A stretch of 19,213 nt of DNA, taken from the NCBI GenBank assembly GCA_046520405.1, contig JBKGHI010000168.1, positions 1 to 19,213 of the forward strand, read 5' to 3'. The number at the start of each line of letters is the position of its first letter. The first letter of the stretch is position 1. This DNA is from Myxococcus sp046520405. GTDB taxonomy: Bacteria; Myxococcota; Myxococcia; Myxococcales; Myxococcaceae. Of this stretch, positions 1-8,400 are shown piece after piece. A program made the position numbers and the translations under genes. Under the pieces are notes generated by a model. The model was not told the origin of the DNA and did no database searches. It was given only the letters and a program-made list of their open reading frames with translations.

Positions 1-687
1 CGTTCGGAGTCCGCCGTGAGCGCCCGGCTGCCGCAGGAGCGGCGCGTCGAGGACGCCCAGCGAGCGCGCGAGGCCGGTGCCCTGCTGGTGGCCCTGTGCG
101 TGGCGCCGGATGACGTGACGGTGGTGGGCGTGGTGCACGCGCGCGAAGCCCTGTCCCTTGCGGCGGGCGGACGCAGGCGGATGCGGCGGGCAGGCGACGC
201 GCCCTCGCGCGCGGCCATGAAGCTGGAGGAGGCGCTGGACGGTATGGCCTTCGAGCCCGGACGCGGTGACGTCTGCGTGGATCTGGGCGCGGCGCCGGGC
301 GGCTGGACGCAGCGGCTGGTGAGCCGCGGCGCGAAGGTGGTGGCGGTGGACCCGGCCCGGCTGATGCCGGAGCTGACCGGGAACCCGCGCGTGAAGCACG
401 TCCAGGAGAGCGCCTTCGCCTATGCGCCCGACGAGCCGGCCGACTGGCTCTTCTGCGACATGGCGTGGCGTCCCCTGGAAGTCGCGCAGCTGCTGGCCAA
501 GTGGGGGCGCCGTGGCTGGGCGCAGCACCTGGTGGCCAACATCAAGCTGCCCATGAAGGACAAGAACCCCCTCCTGCTGCGGGTGCGCCACACGCTCGTC
601 CAGGAGGGCGGATGGGAGGGCCTCACCGTCCGCCAGCTCTACCATGACCGGGATGAGGTCACCGTCACCGCGCACAAGATGAAGTGA
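1..687 (+). CDS. rlmM: 23S rRNA (cytidine 2'-O)-methyltransferase RlmM, 5' end outside window
   Basis: This is the C-terminal, catalytic part of an RlmM-type enzyme, which in E. coli puts a 2'-O-methyl group on C2498 of 23S rRNA using SAM. The frame is open back to base 1, so the start and the N-terminal THUMP-like region lie upstream; a GTG at base 16 is probably internal. Seen in the sequence, numbering from base 16: the SAM-binding DLGAAPGGWT motif near residues 90-99, and the K-D-K-E tetrad of RrmJ-like methyltransferases as SRAAMKLEEAL, CDMAWRP, NIKLPMK and YHDRDEVTV. The family is about 360 residues, so roughly 130 are missing here. The next gene starts 42 bp downstream on the same strand and may be cotranscribed. 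The family call is strong; substrate is by homology. Confidence 0.9.
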   Translation, partial: RSESAVSARLPQERRVEDAQRAREAGALLVALCVAPDDVTVVGVVHAREALSLAAGGRRRMRRAGDAPSRAAMKLEEALDGMAFEPGRGDVCVDLGAAPGGWTQRLVSRGAKVVAVDPARLMPELTGNPRVKHVQESAFAYAPDEPADWLFCDMAWRPLEVAQLLAKWGRRGWAQHLVANIKLPMKDKNPLLLRVRHTLVQEGGWEGLTVRQLYHDRDEVTVTAHKMK

Positions 688-729
688 GGCCCTGCGCCCT
701 GGCGGCGGACGCGCTACACAAGGAGCGCA

Positions 730-1434
730 ATGTCCTACCCGCTCGACGACGCCACGGCCACCGCCCTCATCGCCCTGAATCCCTGGGTGCTCACCCGCAG
801 CCCCCAGGCCCCGGTGCAGGCCGCCGTGGAGGTGCTCGTCCAGGCGGAGCAGGCGCGGCGCGGCCAGCCGGACGCCAAGACGGGCGCGCTCCTGGTGCCG
901 GCCCTCACCCAGGGCAACCTCCTCAAGGAGGAGTACGACTTGTCCACGCACGCCCACCATGACGGGTGGCGCGTGGGCGCCGTCATCGCCGACGTGCAGG
1001 GGATGATCAACGTCAACGCCCGCTTCGGCTTCCCCACCGGGGACGCGGTGCTGCGCGCCACCGTGGAGTCGCTGTCCGCGCAGTACCCCGGCGCCAAGGT
1101 GGTGCGCATCCACGCGGACGCCTTCGCCGCCCTGCTGGTGCCCACCTCCCAGCTCACGGTGGAGGAGCACCTCGCCGCCCCCACGCGCCAGCGGCTGGCC
1201 CAGGACGTGCGCCGCGTGCTGCCCGAGGGCACACCCGACGCGGACGTGCCGGCATGGACGGTGAGCCTGCTGGAGCTGACGGTGGACGCGCCCTCGCACT
1301 GGCAGGTGCTGGGGCCCCTGCTGTGGGCGGAACTGGAGCGCACCCACGTCATGGAACGAACCGGCCGCGCGCGGGGACTTCAGCGCCGGCGCATCCGGCT
1401 GGACGGCGCCATTCCGGGGCCCGCGACGCTCTGA
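730..1434 (+). CDS. Degenerate GGDEF-domain protein (probably not a cyclase)
   Basis: A 234-residue soluble protein with no signal peptide or membrane segment. An AAGGAG lies 4 bp before the ATG. Residues 82-140 follow the GGDEF-domain pattern: AVIADVQGMINVNARFGF matches the usual DxDxFKxxNDxxGH segment, then PTGDAVL matches the GDxxL helix, and VVRIHADAFAALLV sits where VARxGGDEFxxLLP is expected. The signature GGDEF is therefore HADAF (residues 128-132), so both Gly and the Glu needed for GTP binding and catalysis are lost. Asp88 of the metal-binding strand is kept. I infer a non-catalytic, possibly nucleotide-binding or protein-binding role. The N-terminal 80 residues resemble nothing I recognise. 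It follows rlmM by 42 bp and converges with the M23 gene. Confidence 0.7.
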   Translation: MSYPLDDATATALIALNPWVLTRSPQAPVQAAVEVLVQAEQARRGQPDAKTGALLVPALTQGNLLKEEYDLSTHAHHDGWRVGAVIADVQGMINVNARFGFPTGDAVLRATVESLSAQYPGAKVVRIHADAFAALLVPTSQLTVEEHLAAPTRQRLAQDVRRVLPEGTPDADVPAWTVSLLELTVDAPSHWQVLGPLLWAELERTHVMERTGRARGLQRRRIRLDGAIPGPATL

Positions 1435-1470
1435 GGCCACGCGGGACGCGCCTGCCGGAGCGGCACTTCA

Positions 1471-1508
1471 CGCGCTCCCGGAGCCCTGGAGGCTTCCACG
1501 GGAGCGCG
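1471..1508. terminator. Hairpin after the degenerate GGDEF gene
   Basis: Perfect 9-bp arms CGCGCTCCC (1471-1479) and GGGAGCGCG (1500-1508) enclose a 20-nt loop that can itself pair in part (GGAGCC with GGCTTCC). It starts 37 bp after the + strand stop, in a convergent gap. There is no T tract, which is common in such GC-rich genomes, so termination is inferred. Confidence 0.5.
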
Positions 1509-1536
1509 GTCCTTCCGAGCGCAGCGCCTCGACGAA

Positions 1537-1564
1537 CCGCCGAGGCGTCACGCGTCCTCGGCGG
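1537..1564. terminator. Hairpin abutting the M23 gene stop codon
   Basis: Perfect 9-bp arms CCGCCGAGG (1537-1545) and CCTCGGCGG (1556-1564) with a 10-nt loop, immediately after the stop codon of the minus-strand M23 gene (stop at 1565-1567). The position suits the terminator or mRNA 3' end of the minus-strand gene, and it could also stop readthrough from the + strand. Confidence 0.55.
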
Positions 1565-2482
1565 CTACTCCTCGAGGATGAACTTGCGCGGGTTCTGCCC
1601 GATGCCGTTGACGCGGACCTCGTAGTGGAGGTGCGGGCCGGTGGAGCGGCCGGTGTTGCCGACGGCGGCGATGTGCATGCCGCGCTTCACCCTGTCGCCG
1701 GCCTTCACCAGCATCTTCGACAGGTGGCCGTAGCGCGTCTTGATGCCGTAGCCATGGTCGATGACGAGCACGTTGCCATAGCCGCCCTCGAGGCCCGCGA
1801 ACACCACCGTGCCGTCCGACGGCGCGAAGACTTCCTTGCCGTGCGGCGCCGCGATGTCCATGCCGCCGTGCATGACGCGGTCGGCGGTGTACGGGTCCAG
1901 GCGCGAGCCGAAATCGCTCGTCACCCAGCCGCGCGCGGGCCAGATGGACGGCGTGGAGGCCAGCAGCGACTTCTGGTCCTGGAAGTAGGCCTGCAGCTCC
2001 TGGAGGCTCTGCTCCTGGCGGGTGGCCTCCGCGCTCAGGCGATCCAACCGGCCCATCAGCGCCTTGGGCGTCTCCGTGGAGGTGAGCTGGGTGAATTGGG
2101 TGTCCGTGGCCGGCGCCGTCGTGCCCGCCTCGGGCTCCGTCGGGCCCATGGCCAGGTTGCGCTGCGGATCCGACAGCAGCGTCACCGCGCGCAGCTTCTG
2201 GTCGAAGCGCTCCACCCGGTCCAACGTGGACCCGATGTGCTCGATGCGCTCACGCACCGACTTGAGCTGCGAGCGCAGCGTCAGGTTCTCTTCGCGAAGG
2301 ATGCGATTCTCGGAGGCGTCCGCGGCCACCTGGAAGTAGTGGAAGCTCGCACCCACGCCCAGTCCCACCACGAGCATCAGCCCCATCCCCACCTGGGTGA
2401 GGAAGGACCGCTGGATGGTGTACCGCTTGACCGGAGCGTCGTGGTCCGGAATCACCATCAGTGTGAAGGACTTTTTCGCCAC
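1565..2482 (-). CDS. Membrane-anchored M23 (LytM) peptidoglycan endopeptidase
   Basis: A 305-residue protein. It has a short basic cytoplasmic N-terminus, one membrane segment at about 28-48, a coiled coil at about 55-100, a Thr/Pro/Glu-rich linker, a second helical stretch at 140-172, and a C-terminal M23 domain at about 185-300. The zinc ligands are all present: His205 and Asp209 in MHGGMD, His253 in RYGHLS, and His284/His286 in GPHLHYEV. It should therefore be an active periplasmic endopeptidase cutting peptide cross-links, rather than an EnvC or NlpD-type activator that has lost its ligands. The GTG start is supported by GGGGAG 7 bp upstream. Upstream (5' on its strand) is the PP2C gene, with a hairpin between, so it is probably its own transcript. 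Confidence 0.88.
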   Translation of the reverse strand: MAKKSFTLMVIPDHDAPVKRYTIQRSFLTQVGMGLMLVVGLGVGASFHYFQVAADASENRILREENLTLRSQLKSVRERIEHIGSTLDRVERFDQKLRAVTLLSDPQRNLAMGPTEPEAGTTAPATDTQFTQLTSTETPKALMGRLDRLSAEATRQEQSLQELQAYFQDQKSLLASTPSIWPARGWVTSDFGSRLDPYTADRVMHGGMDIAAPHGKEVFAPSDGTVVFAGLEGGYGNVLVIDHGYGIKTRYGHLSKMLVKAGDRVKRGMHIAAVGNTGRSTGPHLHYEVRVNGIGQNPRKFILEE

Positions 2483-2619
2483 GGGACAGCTCCCCTGCTT
2501 GCGTGGGACTTCTGGCGCAGCAAGCTAAGTCGCTTGCTCACGCGCAACACCTCCCCCCGCCGCCTACCCCTCCCGCTTCGTCGCCCACCGGCATTTCGCT
2601 TCGGCTGGAAACGTTGGGG

Positions 2620-2649
2620 CAGCTACCACTCACATTCCAAGAGTGTCAA
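2620..2649 (-). promoter_or_regulatory. Possible sigma70-type promoter for the M23 gene
   Basis: On the minus strand, TTGACA (2649-2644) is a perfect -35 hexamer; an 18-bp spacer leads to TAGCTG (2625-2620), a weak -10. It lies just downstream of the PP2C terminator hairpin and about 140 bp before the M23 start. The -35 is clear and the -10 is doubtful. Confidence 0.3.
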
Positions 2650-2652
2650 GGT

Positions 2653-2678
2653 CAACAGACCCGCAGGGAGGTCTGTTG
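2653..2678 (-). terminator. Terminator hairpin after the PP2C gene
   Basis: Perfect 9-bp arms CAACAGACC (2653-2661) and GGTCTGTTG (2670-2678) around an 8-nt loop, extendable by a wobble pair and a G-C pair. It starts 23 bp past the PP2C stop on the minus strand. The less GC-rich arms make chance less likely in this genome. No long T tract follows. Confidence 0.6.
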
Positions 2679-2701
2679 GCCACATACAGACTCCCGGTGT
2701 G

Positions 2702-3499
2702 TCAGGCCTCCACTCGCACCACGATGACGGTGATGTTGTCGTCCCCGCCGCGATCGTTGGCGAAGTCAATGAGACGCTTGGGGACCTCGTCAAAGGTCCG
2801 CGCCTTCACCACCGTTTCGTGGATTTCCCGGTCCTCCATCATGTTCGCGAGGCCGTCCGAACAGAGGAGGAAGACGTCGCCGGGCTCCGACACCAGCCCC
2901 ATGACGTCCACCTGGACCTCTTCTTCGAAGCCGACGGAGCGGGTGATGATGTTCTTGTACCGGGAGTGCTTCGCCTCTTCCGGGGTAATCATCCCGGCCT
3001 TGATCTGCTCGTTGACCAGCGAGTGGTCCTCGGAGATCTGCTGGATGAGGTCGCCGCGGATGAGGTACGCGCGGCTGTCCCCCACGTGGGCGAAGAAGAC
3101 GTGCTCGTCGCGCACCACCAGGGAGATGACGGTGGTGCCCATGCCGGACAGCCGCGCATCCTCCTGTGCGGCCGTGAAGATGGCCAGACAGGCCCGCTCC
3201 ACGGCGGTGCGAAGCGCCTCCGGAATCGGTGAATCCTGGAGGTTCGGGACGGAGAGGAAGGGGTTGTCCTTCCCTTCGCGCGCCCGGCGCATCTCCTTGT
3301 CGATGGTCTCCACCGCGATGCGGGACGCAGTACCGCCGCCCGCATGGCCGCCCATTCCGTCGGCCACGACGTAGAGCTGGAGCTCATCATCAATGAGGAA
3401 GCTGTCCTCGTTGTGATTACGTTTACGCCCGACATCCGTCAGGCCGGCGGAGATTATTTTCAAGCGGGAGGCCGCGGTCTGCCCTGCGGTGCTGGACAC
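2702..3499 (-). CDS. PP2C-family Ser/Thr protein phosphatase
   Basis: A 265-residue single-domain phosphatase without a membrane segment, so probably cytosolic. The PP2C motifs are in order: RNHNEDSF, VVADGMGGHAGG, GMGTTV, HVGDSRAYLIR, ITRSVG, LLCSDGL and GGDDNITVIVV. The metal-binding Asp residues in the NED, DGMGG, SDGL and DDN motifs are all kept, so it should be an active Mn/Mg-dependent phosphatase. Myxobacteria have many Hanks-type kinases, and this is a natural counterpart; no kinase gene lies in the window. I chose GTG at 3499 because the protein then begins close to the domain. An upstream in-frame GTG at 3541 would add 14 residues that look non-conserved, and neither start has a strong Shine-Dalgarno. 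It lies 60 bp after recN. Confidence 0.9.
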   Translation of the reverse strand: MSSTAGQTAASRLKIISAGLTDVGRKRNHNEDSFLIDDELQLYVVADGMGGHAGGGTASRIAVETIDKEMRRAREGKDNPFLSVPNLQDSPIPEALRTAVERACLAIFTAAQEDARLSGMGTTVISLVVRDEHVFFAHVGDSRAYLIRGDLIQQISEDHSLVNEQIKAGMITPEEAKHSRYKNIITRSVGFEEEVQVDVMGLVSEPGDVFLLCSDGLANMMEDREIHETVVKARTFDEVPKRLIDFANDRGGDDNITVIVVRVEA

Positions 3500-3559
3500 A
3501 CCCGGGATGCTATGTGAGGCCCAAGGATGGGGCAAGGACACGGATGCACCGAGTGTACT

Positions 3560-5296
3560 TCACGCGGTGCGTCGGAGCCGACCCCGGGGGCTCCCCTCCG
3601 GTCCGGACTCCCGCCGGGCCCGGGTCCCCAGCGCCCGGTTGGCCGAACGCACCAGGGCTTCCGCCGCGCCCAGGGCCTCCCGTGTCACCTCCACCCCTGA
3701 CATCATCCGCGCCAGCTCCCGGGTCCGTTCCGCCCCCGCCTCCAGCACCACCACCTCGGACACGGTGCGCTCGCCCTTCATGCCCTTGCGGATGAGCAGG
3801 TGTGCATCCGCGTAGGCCGCCACCTGCGGCAGGTGGGTGATGCAGAGCACCTGACGGTGGCTGCTCACGTCCTTGATCATCCGGCCCACCACGTCCGCGA
3901 TGGCGCCGCTGACGCCCGCGTCCGCTTCGTCCAGGATGTAGCACCCGCCCCCGTCGCTGTCGGCCAGGGCCTTCTTGAGCGCCAGCAGCAGCCGGCTCGC
4001 CTCGCCGCCGGAGGCCACCTTCGCCAGGCCGCGCGGCGGCTCGCCGGGGTTGGCGCTGAAGAAGAACTCCACGTCGTCCGCGCCGTCCGGCCGCAGGCTC
4101 TCCGTCGGCGTCACCCGCACCTCGAAGGCCGCCTTGCCCATGGCCAGCTGGCCCAGGCCCTCGCGCACCTGCGCGGCGAACGTCACCGCACTGGCCGTAC
4201 GGGCGCGCGTCAGCGCCACGGCCGCCTTGCGGGCCCGCTCCTCCACCTTGCGGCGCTCGCTGGACAGCTCCTCCAGGATTTCCTTCCGGTTCTCCAGCGT
4301 GCCCAGCTCCACCTCGATTTCGCCCTGCTTCTTCAGCAGGCCCTCCAGGTGCGTGCCGTGCTTGCGGCACAGGCGCTTGAGCGCGTCCAGCCGCTCCTCC
4401 ACGTCCGCCAGCCGCGAGGGGTCCGACTCCAGCCCCTCCACGTACCGGTTGAGCCGGCGCTGCGCCTCCTCCAGCTCCGACAGCGCCGTGCTCAGCGCCT
4501 GCGCCACCGGCGCCAGCGTGGCGTCACACTTCACCGATTCGTGCACCAGCCCCAGCGCGCGCCCCACCGTCTCCACGGCGGACTGCTCCTCGCCGGACAC
4601 CAGCAGCTCCGCCTCCGAGGCGTGGCGCTTGAGCTTCTCCGCGCTCCCCAGCCGCTTGCGCTCCGCGTCCAGCCGCGCGTCCTCGCCGGCCTCCGGGTCC
4701 AGGCGCGTGATTTCGTCGAGCTGGAAGCGCAGGAACTCGGCGCGCTCGCGCACCTTCGCCTCGTCTCCGCCCAGCGCCTCCATGCGCGCGTCCACCTCAC
4801 GCAGGCCGGTGTACTCGCGGAAGAACGCCGCCAGCACCTCCTCCAGGTTGCCGTACCGGTCGAGCAGCACCCGGTGCAGGCCTGAATCAAAGAGGCTGAC
4901 GTGCTCGTGCTGGCCGGCGATGTCCACCGCCCCACGCGTGAGCTTGCCCAGCACGCCCACCGTCACCAGCGAGCCGTTGACGTAGGCCTTGCCCCGCCCG
5001 GTGCGTCCGAGCACCCGGCGCACCAGCACCTCTTCCCCGAGGTCTGGCAGCCCCAACTCCTCCAGGCGGGCCTCCAACGCCGGGGTGCGCGCGAAGACGC
5101 CCTCCACGGACGCCTCTTCACAACCGGCGCGAATGACATCCGCGTCGGCGCGCCCTCCGAGCAAAAGGCCCAGTGCATCCACGAGGATGGACTTGCCCGC
5201 ACCTGTCTCACCCGTGAGGACGGTGAGGCCGGCTCCGAACGCCACCTCCACCTCCTCGATCACCGCCACGTTCGAAATCCGCAGACCCAGCAGCAC
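3560..5296 (-). CDS. recN: DNA repair protein RecN (SMC-like ATPase)
   Basis: A 578-residue SMC-like protein of double-strand break repair. The N-terminal half-ATPase carries Walker A GETGAGKS (residues 29-36). A long helical, coiled-coil middle at about 150-370 follows. The C-terminal half has the ABC signature SGGEAS near 429, Walker B YILDEADAGVSG with the Asp-Glu pair at 456-457, and the switch His in CITHLPQVAAYAD. Walker B usually reads FDEVDTGVSG, so the Leu and Ala-Asp-Ala are mild variants. Length is close to the family (about 550), with a basic, poorly conserved C-terminal tail of 20-25 residues. The GTG start has GGAGG 7 bp upstream. A LexA-like box lies 36-52 bp upstream, so DNA damage induction is expected. 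Confidence 0.95.
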   Translation of the reverse strand: MLLGLRISNVAVIEEVEVAFGAGLTVLTGETGAGKSILVDALGLLLGGRADADVIRAGCEEASVEGVFARTPALEARLEELGLPDLGEEVLVRRVLGRTGRGKAYVNGSLVTVGVLGKLTRGAVDIAGQHEHVSLFDSGLHRVLLDRYGNLEEVLAAFFREYTGLREVDARMEALGGDEAKVRERAEFLRFQLDEITRLDPEAGEDARLDAERKRLGSAEKLKRHASEAELLVSGEEQSAVETVGRALGLVHESVKCDATLAPVAQALSTALSELEEAQRRLNRYVEGLESDPSRLADVEERLDALKRLCRKHGTHLEGLLKKQGEIEVELGTLENRKEILEELSSERRKVEERARKAAVALTRARTASAVTFAAQVREGLGQLAMGKAAFEVRVTPTESLRPDGADDVEFFFSANPGEPPRGLAKVASGGEASRLLLALKKALADSDGGGCYILDEADAGVSGAIADVVGRMIKDVSSHRQVLCITHLPQVAAYADAHLLIRKGMKGERTVSEVVVLEAGAERTRELARMMSGVEVTREALGAAEALVRSANRALGTRARRESGPEGSPRGRLRRTA

Positions 5297-5331
5297 GCGC
5301 GCCCTCCAATGTCCGTACGACGGCTCTGGTA

Positions 5332-5348
5332 CCTGAACACCCTAGCAG
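5332..5348 (-). promoter_or_regulatory. LexA-like box upstream of recN
   Basis: On the minus strand the 17-mer CTGCTAGGGTGTTCAGG matches 15 of 17 positions of the LexA-binding consensus I recall for Myxococcus xanthus (CTRHAMRYBYGTTCAGS), including the whole GTTCAG half. It sits 36-52 bp before the recN start, where a repressor would block transcription. The match is seen directly; the consensus is from memory. Confidence 0.6.
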
Positions 5349-5408
5349 GTCCGACTGACACTGCACAGGCGTTCGGGTTGAGCGCACGGATGGCGGGCGG
5401 GAGGGGAA

Positions 5409-5427
5409 GGGGCCTCGTTGCGGCCCC
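5409..5427 (-). terminator. Possible terminator after the SNF2 gene
   Basis: GGGGCC (5409-5414) and GGCCCC (5422-5427) form a 6-bp all-GC stem with a 7-nt loop, 14 bp past the SNF2 stop on the minus strand. Flanking GAGG and CCTC could add an outer stem across an internal loop. It separates the SNF2 gene from the recN promoter. Confidence 0.4.
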
Positions 5428-5441
5428 AACCTCCTAAGTCC

Positions 5442-8400
5442 TCAGATTTCCGTGAAAAGCTCCTGGATGTCCTGCTCCGTGAGCGTCCGGCCCAGCTCGT
5501 CGCCGTCACCGCCGAGCACGCCAGCGGCCAGCTCCCGCTTGCGGCGCTGGAGGGCGAGGATCTTCTCCTCCACCGTGCCGCGGGTGATGAGCTTGTAGCT
5601 GATGACGGCGCGCGTCTGGCCGATGCGGTGCGTACGGTCCGTGGCCTGGTCCTCGACGGCGGGGTTCCACCACGGGTCGAAGTGGATGACGTAGTCCGCC
5701 GCGGTGAGGTTCAAGCCGGTGCCGCCCGCCTTGAGGGAGATGAAGAAGAGCGGCGGACCGTCCGGGTTGTTGTACTCGTCCACCTTGCCCATGCGGTCCT
5801 TGGTGCGACCGTCCAGGTAGAGGTAGCGCAGGCCCTTCTTGTCCGCCTCCTGCTTCAGCAGCTCCAGCATCTCCGTGAACTGGCTGAAGACGAGCGCGCG
5901 GTGGCCTTCCGCCACCAGGTCCTCCACCAACTGGAGGAAGCGCTCCACCTTCGCGCTGGGCGGCATCAAGGTGCCGGGCGGCATCTTGAGCAGGCGCGGA
6001 TCACAGCACACCTGACGCAGGCGCATCAGCGCGGCCAGAATCGACACGCGGCTGCGCTTGAAGCCGACCTTCTCGATGCTCTCGTGCACCTTGCGGCGGC
6101 TCTCCTCCAGCACCTCGCGATAGAGCGCGGCCTGACCGGGCTCCATCTCGCACCAGGCGACGCTCTCCGTCTTGGGCGGCAGGTCCTTGGCCACCTCCGT
6201 CTTCAGGCGACGCAGGATGAAGGGCTGGATGCGGCGGCGCAGCCGGTCCTTCGCGGTGCTGTCGTTGGCCACCTGGATGGGCTGCTCGTAGCGGTCCCCG
6301 AAGCCATCCGCGCTGCCGAGGAAGCCCGGCATCAGGAAGTCGAAGATGCTCCAGAGCTCCGACAGGCGGTTCTCCAGCGGCGTACCGGTGAGCGCCAGTC
6401 GCGTCTCGCTGGGGAGCGCCTTGCACGCCTGCGCGGTGGCGCTGCCCGCGTTCTTGATGTTCTGCGCCTCGTCCAGAATGATGTAGCGGAAGCCCACCTG
6501 GGACAGCTGGTCCAGGTCGCGGCGGACCAGCGCGTAGGACGTGAGGACCAGGTCCGTGTCCTTCAGGTCCTCGGCCCGCTCCTTGCGGTCCTGACCGTGC
6601 CACACCATCGTCTTGAGGCCCGGCGTGAAGCGCTCGGCCTCGCGCTCCCAGTTGGCCAGCACGCTGGTCGGGGCGACCACGAGCGACGGCTTGCGCCCCT
6701 CGTCGTTGGCCACCTTCTGCATCAGGCTGAGCGACTGGATGGTCTTTCCCAGACCCATGTCGTCCGCGAGGATGCCGGACAGGCCGTGGCGGCGCAGGAA
6801 CCAGAGCCAGGACAGGCCCGCCTCCTGGTAGTGGCGCAGCGTGGCCTGGAGTCCGTCGGGGACGCCCACCTTCGGCACGCCCGCCGTCTCGCGCAGCTCC
6901 ATCATCGCCTGGCGCGCCTTGGCCTCCACCTCGGTGAACTCCCCCAGGTCCGCCAGCAGGTCCAACGCGACGGCCTGGTGCAGCGGCAGCCGCGTGCGCG
7001 AGCGGCCCGGCAACGCGCCGGCCTCTTCCAGCAGGTCCGCCACGCGCTTGATTTCGACGGGGTCCGCCTCCGCGAAGGTCCCGTCCTTCAGGGGGACGAA
7101 GCGACGGCCGGAGTCCAGCCACATGCGCACCGCGCCCAGGTCCACCGCCTGGTCGTCGGTGATGAACTCGGCGTCCAGGTCGAACCACTGCACGCCGCTC
7201 ATGCCCACGCGGATGCGGGGCTTGAGCTTGGGACGCAGGCGCACCTTGGGGGCCTGCACGCCAAAGCGCTCCCACTCCTCGGGCAGCGAGGCCAGGCCGC
7301 GCGCCCAGAACTCCAGCGCGGTGTCGCCCGTGGCGTCAAAGGCCTGTCCCTGCGGCTCGAAGCGCAGGCCCAGGTCCAGCAGCAGCTTCCCCGCGCCGCG
7401 CTCCAGCTCCTCGCGGCGGCGGTACAGCTTGCGGCTGTCCCCGCCCACGCCGCTGGCGTAGCCCAGGTGCGTGGCCGTGGGGGACACCGGCACCGTCGTC
7501 TGGCCGTACTTGGCGGCGAGCTGCACCTTCACGCGCTCGGGGCTGCCCTCCAGCGTGAGCATGAAGCGAGGCTCCACGGCCTCGTCCACGTCGATGTCAT
7601 CCGCCTTCAGCGCCATGCGGAAGCGCGGCAGGTGCGCGGCGAAGAAGGTCAGCACGCGGTCCAGCTGCCCCGTGGGGAAGGACATGCTGGGCTCGAGCAG
7701 CCACTTGCGCAGCAGGCGCGGCGGGAAGTCCGGCTCCACGGGGTGCAGGTTCTGCCCCTGGATGACCCAGGTGCGCCGGCCCGACAGGAGGATGACGTCC
7801 TTGAGCGCGTAGCTCGCGTTGTCCGGGAAGAGCAGCTCGATGCGCGCGGTGGCACCGTCCGGGCGGGACTCCAGATGAATCTGGGGCCGCACCGGCACCT
7901 CGGTGTTGATGAGGGCCGTGCCGCGGTAGATGACGCGGCGGTGGCGCAGAAGCTCCAGCGCCTCGCTCAGCTCCTCGTCGGACAGGACGAGGCGGGAGTC
8001 GTAGCGGTGCTCGTGGCGCGACAGCAGCATGAAGACGCGCTCGTCAGCGGGGGAGATGCGGCCCCCCGTCTGCAGCAGGCGCTTGACGTGGATGGGCCCC
8101 TTCGTCTGCGCGTCCTGCCGGCGCACGTCGACAATCCACTGACGGGTACTGCCGTTACCCGTGCTCGCGGCCGTGAGGCGGTAGAAGAATTCGTAGTCGG
8201 GCTGAGAAGACAGACCGAGCCAGCTCTCCACCTTGGCCAGGGCCGGGAGGCTCACCGGGTCGCCGTTGGACGGCACCGGCTCCACATGGGGCTCGTCATC
8301 GACGACGGGCTCCCTCGGCTCGGGCGCGGCGGCGACGGGCTCCGGCTGCGCCGGGCGAGGCGCGGGCGGACGGAAGCGCGCGGCGTAGATGAGCGCCGCG

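Noticed and set aside
1625..3232. 535-codon + strand frame across the M23 and PP2C genes
   Set aside because: It spans two convincing minus-strand genes and the terminator between them, and its composition is that of antisense noise.
3546..3570. GCACCG/CGGTGC inverted repeat at the recN stop, a possible recN terminator
   Set aside because: Only 6 bp with a 13-nt loop, overlapping the stop codon; too weak to separate from chance at this G+C.
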